A stretch of DNA of 6,350 nt from Brucellaceae bacterium (GTDB lineage: Bacteria > Pseudomonadota > Alphaproteobacteria > Rhizobiales > Rhizobiaceae), in contig JAIRVW010000061.1 in assembly GCA_031253705.1 (NCBI GenBank), positions 1-6,350 of the forward strand, given 5' to 3'. The translations under genes and the position numbers were made by a program. A model generated the notes under the pieces. That model made no database searches. It worked only from the letters and a program-made list of their open reading frames with translations, and had not been told where the DNA came from. Below, one piece after another: positions 1 to 6,191 of the stretch (its first letter is position 1; every line of letters starts with the position of its first letter).

Positions 1-1135
1 CGTCCTCACCGGCAACCGGTGAATATTTGATCGCATTATCAATCAGATTCGAAATGGTCTGACCAACCAGCTCACGATTGATCCGCAGGCTGATATCTTC
101 ACCGGCTTCAACCACAAGCTCCAGCCCTGCATCTTCCGCCACCGGCTCATAAAGCTCGGCCACATCATGCAGGATCGGATTGACCGGCAGCACTTCCATA
201 TTCTCTGACGAATATCCGGCTTCAAGACGGGAGATCATCAGGATCGCATTAAATGTGCGGATCAGCTGATCGGACTCGGCAATAATATCCTCAAGCGCCG
301 CACGATATTCCGTATTGTCTTTCTGACCGGATAATGTGGCTTCTGCCTTGTTGCGCAATCGGGTGAGCGGGGTTTTCAGATCATGGGCAATATTATCCGA
401 GACATGTTTCAGCCCGTCATTCAGTTCTTCAATCCGTCCGAGCATGGCGTTCAGATTGACAGACAGCCGGTCAAATTCATCACCGGAGCCGCTAACCGGC
501 AAACGCTCGCCGAGATCACCGGCCATAATCCGCTGTGAAGAACTGGAAACCTGCTTGAGCCGTACCAAAGCCCTGCGCCCGACAAAATACCAGATCAGAA
601 AAGCGCCGATCGCCATAATGCCTAGCGCCAGTACCAATGCGCGGCGCATAATATCGCGGAACAATTCCGGCTCGCTCAGGTCACGGCCGATCAAAACCCG
701 CATACCGTTCGGTATGGCAAAGACAATCGCAATCGCCTTATGCTTCTCGGCGCTCCCCTGTTCGCCATAGCGCATATAAGTGAACGGGCGATCCGTCATG
801 CCATTAATATCCAGCACACCCGGCTCAAGGCTCTCGACATTGCCTGTGAGGATACGACCTGCAGGATCAGCAATCAGATAGAGGAAAGCACCGGGCTGAC
901 GGGAGCGCCGGTCGATGGTACGTACCAGCAGCGGAATGCTGCCCCGCTCATAAGATGACGTGACACTGGTCACCTCATCCAGCAGGGCTTTTTGTGTTTG
1001 TGCCGTGAGAAAATTGACCGAAAGATTGGTCATATAGAAGAACAGCGCCATCGCACTGAGTAAAAACAACAGCAGATATAACGCCGATAACCGGACGGCT
1101 GTTGTGCTCAGCAATGCGCTCAGACGGCTCATCAT
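1..1135 (-). CDS. Sensor histidine kinase, HAMP/HisKA type (C-terminus cut off by window edge)
   Basis: Translating the minus strand from the ATG at 1135 gives 378 uninterrupted residues running off position 1. Seen in order: a first membrane segment (about residues 14-36), a periplasmic sensor region of roughly 125 residues, a second membrane segment (about 164-186), a HAMP linker (about 187-240), and a HisKA H-box, NIAHDLKTPLTRLR, with H251 as the likely phosphorylated histidine. The ATPase N-box NLIDNAIKYS (363-372) follows, with N367 the probable Mg-ATP ligand. The G1, F and G2 boxes lie beyond the window. This is an inner-membrane kinase that should autophosphorylate and pass phosphate to the regulator encoded just upstream. 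Its ATG overlaps that gene's TGA (ATGA), and no clear Shine-Dalgarno precedes it, so translational coupling is likely. A second in-frame ATG at 1132 is an alternative start. The sensor region matches no domain I recognise, so the signal is unknown. Confidence 0.93.
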   Translation of the reverse strand, partial: MMSRLSALLSTTAVRLSALYLLLFLLSAMALFFYMTNLSVNFLTAQTQKALLDEVTSVTSSYERGSIPLLVRTIDRRSRQPGAFLYLIADPAGRILTGNVESLEPGVLDINGMTDRPFTYMRYGEQGSAEKHKAIAIVFAIPNGMRVLIGRDLSEPELFRDIMRRALVLALGIMAIGAFLIWYFVGRRALVRLKQVSSSSQRIMAGDLGERLPVSGSGDEFDRLSVNLNAMLGRIEELNDGLKHVSDNIAHDLKTPLTRLRNKAEATLSGQKDNTEYRAALEDIIAESDQLIRTFNAILMISRLEAGYSSENMEVLPVNPILHDVAELYEPVAEDAGLELVVEAGEDISLRINRELVGQTISNLIDNAIKYSPVAGED

Positions 1136-1842
1136 TGGCTGTCTGCCGTTTTAGTTTTAGCGGCAGGCGCTCCCGCCTTCAGCATATAGCCTGCGCCGCG
1201 CACGGTATGCAGCAAGGGCTCGTCAAAATCTTTTTCGATTTTGGAGCGCAGGCGCGAAATATGCACATCGATCACATTGGTCTGCGGATCGAAATGATAA
1301 TCCCAGACATTTTCCAGCAGCATGGTACGGGTTACCACCTGCCCTGCATGACGCATCAGATATTCCAGCAGGCGAAACTCACGTGGCTGCAGATTAATAT
1401 CGGTGCCTGCACGGCGCGCCGTATGGGACAGACGGTCAAGTTCCAGATCGCTCACGCGATAAACCGTATCCGCTTCTTTCGGGCTGACACGACGCTGCAA
1501 AACTTCAACCCGTGCCAGAAGCTCTGAAAATGCATAAGGCTTGGTGAGATAGTCATCACCGCCAGCACGTAAGCCTGTCACACGGTCATCGACCTGCCCG
1601 AGCGCGGAAAGAATAAGTGCCGGTGTGGTTTGTCCCTGAGCACGCAATCCGGCGATGACAGAAAGCCCGTCACGCTTCGGCAGCATCCGGTCAATGATCA
1701 GCACGTCATAATGATTATTCTCTGCAAGCGTATAGCCGGTTTCACCGTCACCGGCGACATCAGCAATATGTCCGGCTTCAGCGAAAGCTTTCTCAAGATA
1801 ACGAGCCGCTTCGCGGTCATCTTCAATAATCAAAATACGCAT
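1132..1842 (-). CDS. OmpR/PhoB-family two-component response regulator
   Basis: A complete 236-residue protein, the usual length for this family. The receiver domain (about 1-115) keeps the acidic pair D8/D9, the phospho-acceptor D51 in IIDRMLP, S79 in the LSA switch position and K101 in the TKPY motif. The winged-helix output domain (about 125-222) shows LQPREFRLLEYLMRH, the recognition-helix region NVIDVHISRLRSKI and the closing hairpin HTVRGAGYML. A short Ala/Lys tail (about 223-236) follows. It should bind DNA as a dimer at direct repeats once phosphorylated by the kinase encoded immediately downstream, whose start codon overlaps this stop. The start at 1842 is backed by GAGGG at 1853-1849, six bases upstream. 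It sits 102 bp after degP, separated by a terminator-like hairpin. The sequence resembles the QseB/TctD/CusR-like branch, but I cannot assign a specific name or regulon. Confidence 0.96.
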   Translation of the reverse strand: MRILIIEDDREAARYLEKAFAEAGHIADVAGDGETGYTLAENNHYDVLIIDRMLPKRDGLSVIAGLRAQGQTTPALILSALGQVDDRVTGLRAGGDDYLTKPYAFSELLARVEVLQRRVSPKEADTVYRVSDLELDRLSHTARRAGTDINLQPREFRLLEYLMRHAGQVVTRTMLLENVWDYHFDPQTNVIDVHISRLRSKIEKDFDEPLLHTVRGAGYMLKAGAPAAKTKTADSQ

Positions 1843-1888
1843 CAGCGACCCTCATTCCGGAGATAAGCACAAGCATAGTCAATAGTTG

Positions 1889-1918
1889 AAAAGGCGGCAC
1901 TATAAAAGCACCGCCTTT
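1889..1918 (-). terminator. Rho-independent terminator after degP
   Basis: On the minus-strand transcript, 1918-1908 can pair with 1900-1890. The outer eight pairs are Watson-Crick (AAAGGCGG with CCGCCTTT), followed by two G-U wobbles and a C-G pair. The loop is seven bases (1907-1901) and the descending arm runs into a four-U tract (1892-1889). It begins 27 bases after the degP stop. On the opposite strand the two wobbles become A-C mismatches, so it suits degP-direction termination. The short U-tract suggests some read-through into the regulator gene is possible. Confidence 0.75.
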
Positions 1919-1944
1919 GCTTTGTTCAATTTACATTAATCAGG

Positions 1945-3477
1945 TCAGCCCTGATCAATCGGCAATGCTACAAAGCTGTTCTGGCCATTACGCTGAACCT
2001 GCAGCAGAACTGCTTTACGACCATTCTTAACTGCATCCTTGATGGCTGCATTAATGTCTGCGGCCGACTTCACATCCTTGTTGTTCACGGTCACAATGGT
2101 GTCACCGGCGCGTACGCCCTTGTCAGCAGCATCACTGTCAGGATCAACATCGGTTACAACAACACCCTTGCCGCTGTCATCCGGTGTGACTGTGAGGCCG
2201 TAATCATCGAGCGTTTCACTGCTTCCGGATGAAGAACCGGAGTTCTTATCGCCCTGCTTCTGATCATCAGGATAGGCTTTAATTTCAATGCTGACAGTTT
2301 CAGCCTTGCCCTTACGCCATACGGAAAGGTTCGCCTTTTCACCCGGGTTAATGGCTGCAATCTTCTTTGCCAGATCGCGCGGATCTTTTACGGTTTCATC
2401 ATTAACCGCCGTGATCACATCACCGGCAACAATACCGGCCTTAGCGGCAGGACCGTCAGCCTGAGGTTCGGCAACGATTGCGCCTTTATCTTCAGCAAGA
2501 CCGAGCGAATCTGCGATTTCCTTGGTCACCGGCTGAATTTGCACACCGATCCAGCCGCGCTCAACCGAGCCCTTCTTGATCAGCTGATCGACAACCTTGC
2601 TGGCTGTGGATGCCGGAATTGCAAAGGCGATACCAACACTGCCGCCCGATGGTGAGAAGATTGCGGTGTTAATACCGACAACCTTACCCGACAGGTCAAA
2701 AGCAGGACCACCGGAGTTACCCTTGTTAACCGCCGCATCGATCTGGATGAAATCATCGTAAGGGCCTGCACCGATATCACGGCCGCGGGCAGAAACGATA
2801 CCGGCAGTTACTGTGCCGCCAAGACCAAACGGATTACCGACTGCCACAACCCAGTCGCCGACTTTGACGGTGCTGTCATCATCGAATGCCACATAGGTAA
2901 ATTTGCGCTTGTCATCAACTTTGAGCACGGCAAGGTCTGTACGGGCATCCGTGCCGATCAGTTTGGCATCGAGTTCCGTGCCGTCATCCATCACAACAGA
3001 GAAAGAGTCGCCGTCGGTCACAACGTGGTTATTGGTAACCACATAACCATCTTCAGAAATGAAAAAACCTGAGCCCTGAGCGAACGGACGGGCATGGCCG
3101 CGATCACCGCGCTTCTGGCGCTTGTTCGGACGTGTCTGATCACCGTCAGGGCCATACGGATTGCCGAATTCTTTGAAGAAGCGCTTCAGCGGATGGCCAT
3201 CAGGCAGCTGATCAAGACCGTTGCCGCCGGAGAACTGTCCGCGATCATTACGTGCAGTCTGTGCATCACTCTTCACACGCACACTGACAACGGCAGGACG
3301 AACTTTTTCAACCAGCTCAGAAAAGCCCGGCTGCGCCTGCGCAGTAACGCTGACAGGAGCTGCCTGTGCAGTCGACATGGATGCCAGAGGGCCGGTCGCC
3401 AGCATTGTACCGGCCAGAGCGGCGGAGAGGAAAATACGGCTCAGCGGACGGCGGGAAGATGACTTGATATCAGACAT
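1945..3477 (-). CDS. degP: Periplasmic Do-family serine protease/chaperone (DegP/HtrA, MucD-like)
   Basis: A 510-residue trypsin-like protease with two PDZ domains, which degrades or holds misfolded envelope proteins. A signal peptide is visible: basic N-terminus, hydrophobic core at about 14-32, likely cleavage after an AQA/AQAA site near residue 39-40. The catalytic triad is H151 (TNNHVV), D181 (TDLAVLKV) and S255 (GNSGGPAF). PDZ1 spans about 305-400 and PDZ2 about 424-505, joined by a Gly/Ser-rich, acidic linker (about 403-422). A long polar, charged stretch (about 70-131) before the catalytic core occupies the position of the regulatory LA loop. The open frame extends 19 codons further to a TTG at 3534. 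The ATG at 3477 is preferred because AGGAG lies seven bases upstream and it begins a normal signal peptide. The gene lies 126 bp after ccmH and is followed by a terminator, so it is probably its own unit or the last gene of the ccm transcript. Alternative paralogue names (degQ, mucD, htrA) cannot be separated from sequence alone. Confidence 0.97.
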   Translation of the reverse strand: MSDIKSSSRRPLSRIFLSAALAGTMLATGPLASMSTAQAAPVSVTAQAQPGFSELVEKVRPAVVSVRVKSDAQTARNDRGQFSGGNGLDQLPDGHPLKRFFKEFGNPYGPDGDQTRPNKRQKRGDRGHARPFAQGSGFFISEDGYVVTNNHVVTDGDSFSVVMDDGTELDAKLIGTDARTDLAVLKVDDKRKFTYVAFDDDSTVKVGDWVVAVGNPFGLGGTVTAGIVSARGRDIGAGPYDDFIQIDAAVNKGNSGGPAFDLSGKVVGINTAIFSPSGGSVGIAFAIPASTASKVVDQLIKKGSVERGWIGVQIQPVTKEIADSLGLAEDKGAIVAEPQADGPAAKAGIVAGDVITAVNDETVKDPRDLAKKIAAINPGEKANLSVWRKGKAETVSIEIKAYPDDQKQGDKNSGSSSGSSETLDDYGLTVTPDDSGKGVVVTDVDPDSDAADKGVRAGDTIVTVNNKDVKSAADINAAIKDAVKNGRKAVLLQVQRNGQNSFVALPIDQG

Positions 3478-3481
3478 AAAA

Positions 3482-3502
3482 TATCTCCTGAGAGGGCAGA
3501 TA
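3482..3502 (-). promoter_or_regulatory. Possible Shine-Dalgarno-masking hairpin in the degP leader
   Basis: In the minus-strand RNA, UAUCU (3502-3498) can pair with AGAUA (3486-3482). After a single bulged G (3497), CC (3496-3495) pairs with GG (3488-3487), leaving a six-base loop (3494-3489). Most of the AGGAG ribosome-binding site is therefore in the stem. The pairing is visible directly. A role as an RNA thermometer or translational switch is inference, and pyrimidine runs near an SD often give such helices by chance. Confidence 0.35.
3485..3489 (-). promoter_or_regulatory. Ribosome binding site that fixes the degP start
   Basis: AGGAG on the minus strand, seven bases before the ATG at 3477. 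It decides between this ATG and the TTG 19 codons upstream, which has no comparable site and would place a non-signal-like extension before the signal peptide. Confidence 0.85.
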
Positions 3503-3519
3503 ACCTGCAACAGATTATC
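3499..3519 (-). repeat. Imperfect 21-bp inverted repeat in the degP leader
   Basis: Two 9-base arms, 3519-3511 (GATAATCTG) and 3507-3499 (CAGGTTATC), are separated by three bases. Eight of nine positions are complementary, and the ninth is a G-U wobble in RNA. It lies 22 bases upstream of the degP start codon. It could be a dimeric operator in DNA or a short-loop hairpin in the 5' untranslated RNA. Its inner arm shares bases 3502-3499 with the SD-masking hairpin, so the two RNA folds exclude each other. Confidence 0.45.
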
Positions 3520-3541
3520 AATTATTCCTGACAAGAGATAG

Positions 3542-3556
3542 CTTACCGAACATTAC
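3542..3556 (-). promoter_or_regulatory. Tandem repeat resembling an OmpR/CpxR-type regulator site upstream of degP
   Basis: The minus strand reads GTAAT-GTTCG-GTAAG, two GTAA half-sites exactly 10 bp apart. On the plus strand the repeated unit is TTACCG at 3543-3548 and 3553-3558. OmpR-family regulators typically bind direct repeats at one helical turn, and the E. coli CpxR box is GTAAA-N5-GTAAA. The site lies 65 bp upstream of the degP start, in the only non-coding DNA before it. Assignment to the regulator at 1132-1842 is inference. Confidence 0.35.
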
Positions 3557-3603
3557 CGGATAATTTCTGAAAGATGAATTTTTCGTAAGGTTTGGTCGTG
3601 TTG

Positions 3604-4110
3604 TTACTGACCATCAAGCAGCTTCTGCAAACGCTGCTTTTCTTCTTCATTTAAAGGCACAATCTGCGGCTGCGAAATACCGGCCTTGCGACGCGTGAAC
3701 CAGATAATGCTGATACCGGTAATCAGGATCAGAACCGGAAAGCTCCACCGGATGATTGTCCGCTTTTCAAGGCGCGGCTTGAGAAGTACGAATTCGCCGT
3801 AACGGGAAACCAGAAAATCCAGCACTTGTTCGTCACTGTCGCCCTGCACCAGTCTTTCGCGCACCAACATACGCAGATCGCGTGCGAGATCGGCATCGGA
3901 ATCATCAATCGACTGGTTCTGACACACCATGCAACGCAGACCGGCAGACAAATCACGCGCGCGTTTTTCCAGTGCAGGATCGGACAGAACTTCATCCGGA
4001 TTAACTGCCCATGCCTGCGAAATACCGGCAGATGTCAGTCCTGCAACCGCCAGACAGAAGACCATCAGAAATGTGCGGCATAAACGGGTGAAAGTTTTAG
4101 TTATAAACAT
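3604..4110 (-). CDS. ccmH: Cytochrome c maturation protein CcmH (CycL), thiol oxidoreductase subunit
   Basis: A 168-residue membrane-anchored protein that keeps the CXXCH cysteines of apocytochrome c reduced and presents them to CcmF for heme attachment in the periplasm. A signal peptide (about 1-35, cleavage after AWA) precedes the conserved LRCMVCQNQSI motif with the redox pair C60/C63. The following helical segment carries DLRMLVRERL and LVSRYGEFVLLKP, typical of the family. A C-terminal membrane helix (about 121-138) ends in a short charged tail. There is no TPR extension, so this is the short form; alphaproteobacteria carry the TPR part as separate CcmI/CycH, whereas E. coli CcmH is a fusion. 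The start at 4110 overlaps the ccmF TGA by one base (TGATG) and has GGAG seven bases upstream. A GTG one codon earlier is a less well-spaced alternative. Confidence 0.96.
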   Translation of the reverse strand: MFITKTFTRLCRTFLMVFCLAVAGLTSAGISQAWAVNPDEVLSDPALEKRARDLSAGLRCMVCQNQSIDDSDADLARDLRMLVRERLVQGDSDEQVLDFLVSRYGEFVLLKPRLEKRTIIRWSFPVLILITGISIIWFTRRKAGISQPQIVPLNEEEKQRLQKLLDGQ

Positions 4111-6101
4111 CACGCTACTCCGTCAGCCGCTTTAAGCACTTTCTTTGCTTTTGCCGGCGCACCGACACGCAGACGCCGATCCATCAGCGACAACAGCCCG
4201 CCGAAGATCATAACCAATGTACCAAGCCAGATCAGTGTTACCAACGGCTTCCACCAAAGGCGCACAACCATACCGCCGCCTTCCAGTGCATCGCCAAGCG
4301 CCACATAATACTGGTTCACACCACGAGTCAGAATACCGGCTTCTGTCGTCGGCATATTACGTGCCGGATAGAAACGTTTGGCAGCCGTGATGTTGCCAAT
4401 CACCTTGCCATCGCTGTTCAGCAGAGAAAACAGCCCCTGATCTTCCGTATAGTTTGAACCGGAGAAAGGTTTCTGTCCGTCATAGCGCAGCTGATAGCCG
4501 GAGAAAGCGACGCTTTCCCCCTCTTTCATTTTGACTACCTGCTCTGTGCCAAAACTGGTGACGACAACAATTCCCATCAGCGTAACGCCAAGCCCCATAT
4601 GTGCCAGTGCCGTACCAAAAACCGAGCGCGGCAATCCAAGCAAACGCGGGAATGCACGAGAAAGTTCCACCTTACCAAAACCGGCCTTGGTCACAATGTC
4701 CATCAGACTGCCAAGCACGACCCATACGGCCAGACCAATACCAAAGGCAGCCCAGACGGCACGCGGATCAATCAGTAATAAGACCAGCCCCACGACAATA
4801 AGCGACAGGCCGAAAACCCACATCAGGCGCTGTGCAACGGCATAAAGATCACCGCGTTTCCATGCCAGCAGAGGCCCGAAAGGAACGGCTGCCAGCAGCG
4901 GAATCATCAGCGGGCCGAATGTCATATTAAAGAACGGCGCACCGACAGAAATTTTCGTGCCGGTCATTGCTTCCAGCAAAAGCGGATAAAGAGTACCAAT
5001 CAGCACGGTTGCGGTTGCAGTGCTCAGGAACAGATTGTTCAGCACCAATGCACCTTCACGCGACACCGGCTGAAACATCGTGCCGGTTGTCAATGTCTGC
5101 GCACGCAATGCAAAAAGCGTGAGAGAGCCGCCGATAAAAAACACCAGAATGGCAAGAATGAACAAGCCGCGTCCCGGATCGGTGGCAAAGCTGTGTACCG
5201 AAGTCAGCACGCCTGAGCGTACCAGAAACGCACCAAGCAGTGACAATGAGAAAGTCAGCAAAGCCAGCAAAATCGTCCAGATTTTCAAAGCACCGCGTTT
5301 TTCCATCACAATCGCAGAGTGCAGCAATGCGGTACCGATCAGCCATGGCATGAAAGATGCATTTTCAACCGGATCCCAGAACCACCAGCCGCCCCAGCCC
5401 AGTTCATAATAAGCCCAGTAAGAGCCCATTGAAATACCGCCGGTGAGGAACACCCATGCGGTCAAAGTCCACGGACGCACCCAGCGTGCCCATGCGGCAT
5501 CGATACGGCCGTCAATCAGCGCCGCAACAGCAAAGGAGAAGCAGACGGAAAATCCGACATAGCCCAGATAGAGCAGAGGCGGATGAATTGCGAGGCCGAC
5601 ATCCTGCAGGATAGGGTTCAGATCCTGCCCCTCAATCGGTGCCGGAATGATACGGATAAACGGGTTGGAAGTAAGCAGAATAAAGCTGAGAAATGCAGTT
5701 GCAATCCAGCCCTGCACGCCCAGAACATTCGCGCGCAAAGTGTTCGGCAGATTATTTCCGAATACGGCCACCAAAGCACTGAAGAATGTCAGGATCAGCA
5801 CCCAGAGCATCATCGAGCCTTCATGATTACCCCAGACACCAGTGATCTTGAACAGCAAAGGCTTCAGGGAATGCGAATTCTCAACCACATTCAGCACAGA
5901 GAAGTCCGAGGACACATACGCATGAACCAGCATTGCAGAGGACAATAATACAAGCGCGAAAACTGCAGCAGCACACGGTTCGGCAACACTCATCAACCGG
6001 AAGTCATTCCGCTTTGCCCCGATAACCGGCAAGAAGGACTGCACAACGGCCAGAGCCAGCGCAAGTACCAGTGCGAAATGTCCGATTTCAACGCTCATCA
6101 T
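4110..6101 (-). CDS. ccmF: Cytochrome c heme lyase subunit CcmF (CycK)
   Basis: A 663-residue polytopic inner-membrane protein, close to the E. coli length of about 647. It takes heme from holo-CcmE and, with CcmH and CcmI, ligates it to apocytochrome c. About 15 hydrophobic segments are visible. The tryptophan-rich WWD motif reads WGGWWFWDPVENASFMPW at 236-253. Four histidines stand where CcmF needs them: H173 (AIHPPLLYLG) and H303 (SVHSF) correspond to the periplasmic P-His pair, while H261 (LLHS) and H501 (AHMG) correspond to the transmembrane heme b ligands. A large periplasmic domain (about 516-614) precedes the last helix (about 615-637) and a basic tail. Two adjacent ATGs (6101, 6098) are possible starts, with AGGA at 6110-6107 five or eight bases upstream respectively. 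It follows ccmE by 90 bp and overlaps ccmH by one base, so the three genes are almost certainly co-transcribed. Nothing looks truncated or frameshifted. Confidence 0.98.
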   Translation of the reverse strand: MMSVEIGHFALVLALALAVVQSFLPVIGAKRNDFRLMSVAEPCAAAVFALVLLSSAMLVHAYVSSDFSVLNVVENSHSLKPLLFKITGVWGNHEGSMMLWVLILTFFSALVAVFGNNLPNTLRANVLGVQGWIATAFLSFILLTSNPFIRIIPAPIEGQDLNPILQDVGLAIHPPLLYLGYVGFSVCFSFAVAALIDGRIDAAWARWVRPWTLTAWVFLTGGISMGSYWAYYELGWGGWWFWDPVENASFMPWLIGTALLHSAIVMEKRGALKIWTILLALLTFSLSLLGAFLVRSGVLTSVHSFATDPGRGLFILAILVFFIGGSLTLFALRAQTLTTGTMFQPVSREGALVLNNLFLSTATATVLIGTLYPLLLEAMTGTKISVGAPFFNMTFGPLMIPLLAAVPFGPLLAWKRGDLYAVAQRLMWVFGLSLIVVGLVLLLIDPRAVWAAFGIGLAVWVVLGSLMDIVTKAGFGKVELSRAFPRLLGLPRSVFGTALAHMGLGVTLMGIVVVTSFGTEQVVKMKEGESVAFSGYQLRYDGQKPFSGSNYTEDQGLFSLLNSDGKVIGNITAAKRFYPARNMPTTEAGILTRGVNQYYVALGDALEGGGMVVRLWWKPLVTLIWLGTLVMIFGGLLSLMDRRLRVGAPAKAKKVLKAADGVA
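4118..4121 (-). promoter_or_regulatory. Ribosome binding site for ccmH inside the end of ccmF
   Basis: GGAG on the minus strand, seven bases before the ATG at 4110 and only four before the GTG at 4113. This favours the ATG. It lies within the last codons of ccmF, consistent with coupled translation. Confidence 0.7.
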
Positions 6102-6106
6102 TATTA

Positions 6107-6110
6107 TCCT
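6107..6110 (-). promoter_or_regulatory. Ribosome binding site for ccmF
   Basis: AGGA on the minus strand, five bases before the ATG at 6101 and eight before the ATG at 6098. Spacing slightly favours the second ATG, which would shorten the protein by one residue. Confidence 0.6.
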
Positions 6111-6115
6111 GCTGT

Positions 6116-6150
6116 TGAATGCTGTGCTTCAGAATAGACTGCAACATTCA
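6116..6150 (-). repeat. Inverted repeat (potential hairpin) between ccmE and ccmF
   Basis: In the minus-strand RNA, UGAAUGUUG (6150-6142) can pair with CAGCAUUCA (6124-6116): nine pairs including one G-U wobble, around a 17-base loop. It ends six bases before the ccmF ribosome-binding site and is not followed by a U-run, so it is not an intrinsic terminator. It might affect mRNA stability or relative expression of ccmE and ccmF. That role is inferred, and the structure may be chance. Confidence 0.35.
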
Positions 6151-6191
6151 CGCTTCCGGTTGGAACGGGAAAGGGGCATTGTGACACCCGC

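Noticed and set aside
336..770. 144-codon plus-strand open frame (and the neighbouring one at 740-958)
   Set aside because: Both lie antisense to the histidine kinase, which has clear domain motifs in its own frame. The antisense translations show no recognisable domain.
1854..1882. Sigma-70-like promoter (TTGACT at 1882-1877) for the regulator gene
   Set aside because: The hexamer 17 bases downstream is CGGAAT, not a -10 element, and the only TTATCT-like sequence is about 10 bases away, too close.
3430..3477. Twin-arginine (Tat) motif in the DegP signal peptide (SRRPLSR)
   Set aside because: It has the RR pair but lacks the Phe-Leu-Lys that normally follow, and DegP proteins are usually Sec substrates, so the pair is better read as ordinary basic n-region residues.
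3478..3534. Extended degP start at the upstream TTG (19 extra residues)
   Set aside because: The start is a TTG without a good ribosome-binding site and would bury the signal peptide. The ATG at 3477 has an AGGAG at ideal spacing.
3094..3541. Plus-strand open frames opposite the N-terminal half of degP
   Set aside because: They are antisense to a confidently identified signal peptide and protease region and carry no family motifs.
3481..3603. Heat-shock or extracytoplasmic sigma-factor promoter before degP
   Set aside because: CTTGTC and GGAAT elements exist near 3525-3536, but neither has a correctly spaced partner (RpoH-type CCCCAT or EcfG-type CGTT).
2400..5460. Frequent recurrence of the word ATACCGGC
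   Set aside because: The copies lie inside coding sequence and mostly reflect Ala-Gly-Ile type codon runs (GCC GGT AT) on the minus strand. They are not regularly spaced and share no flanks.
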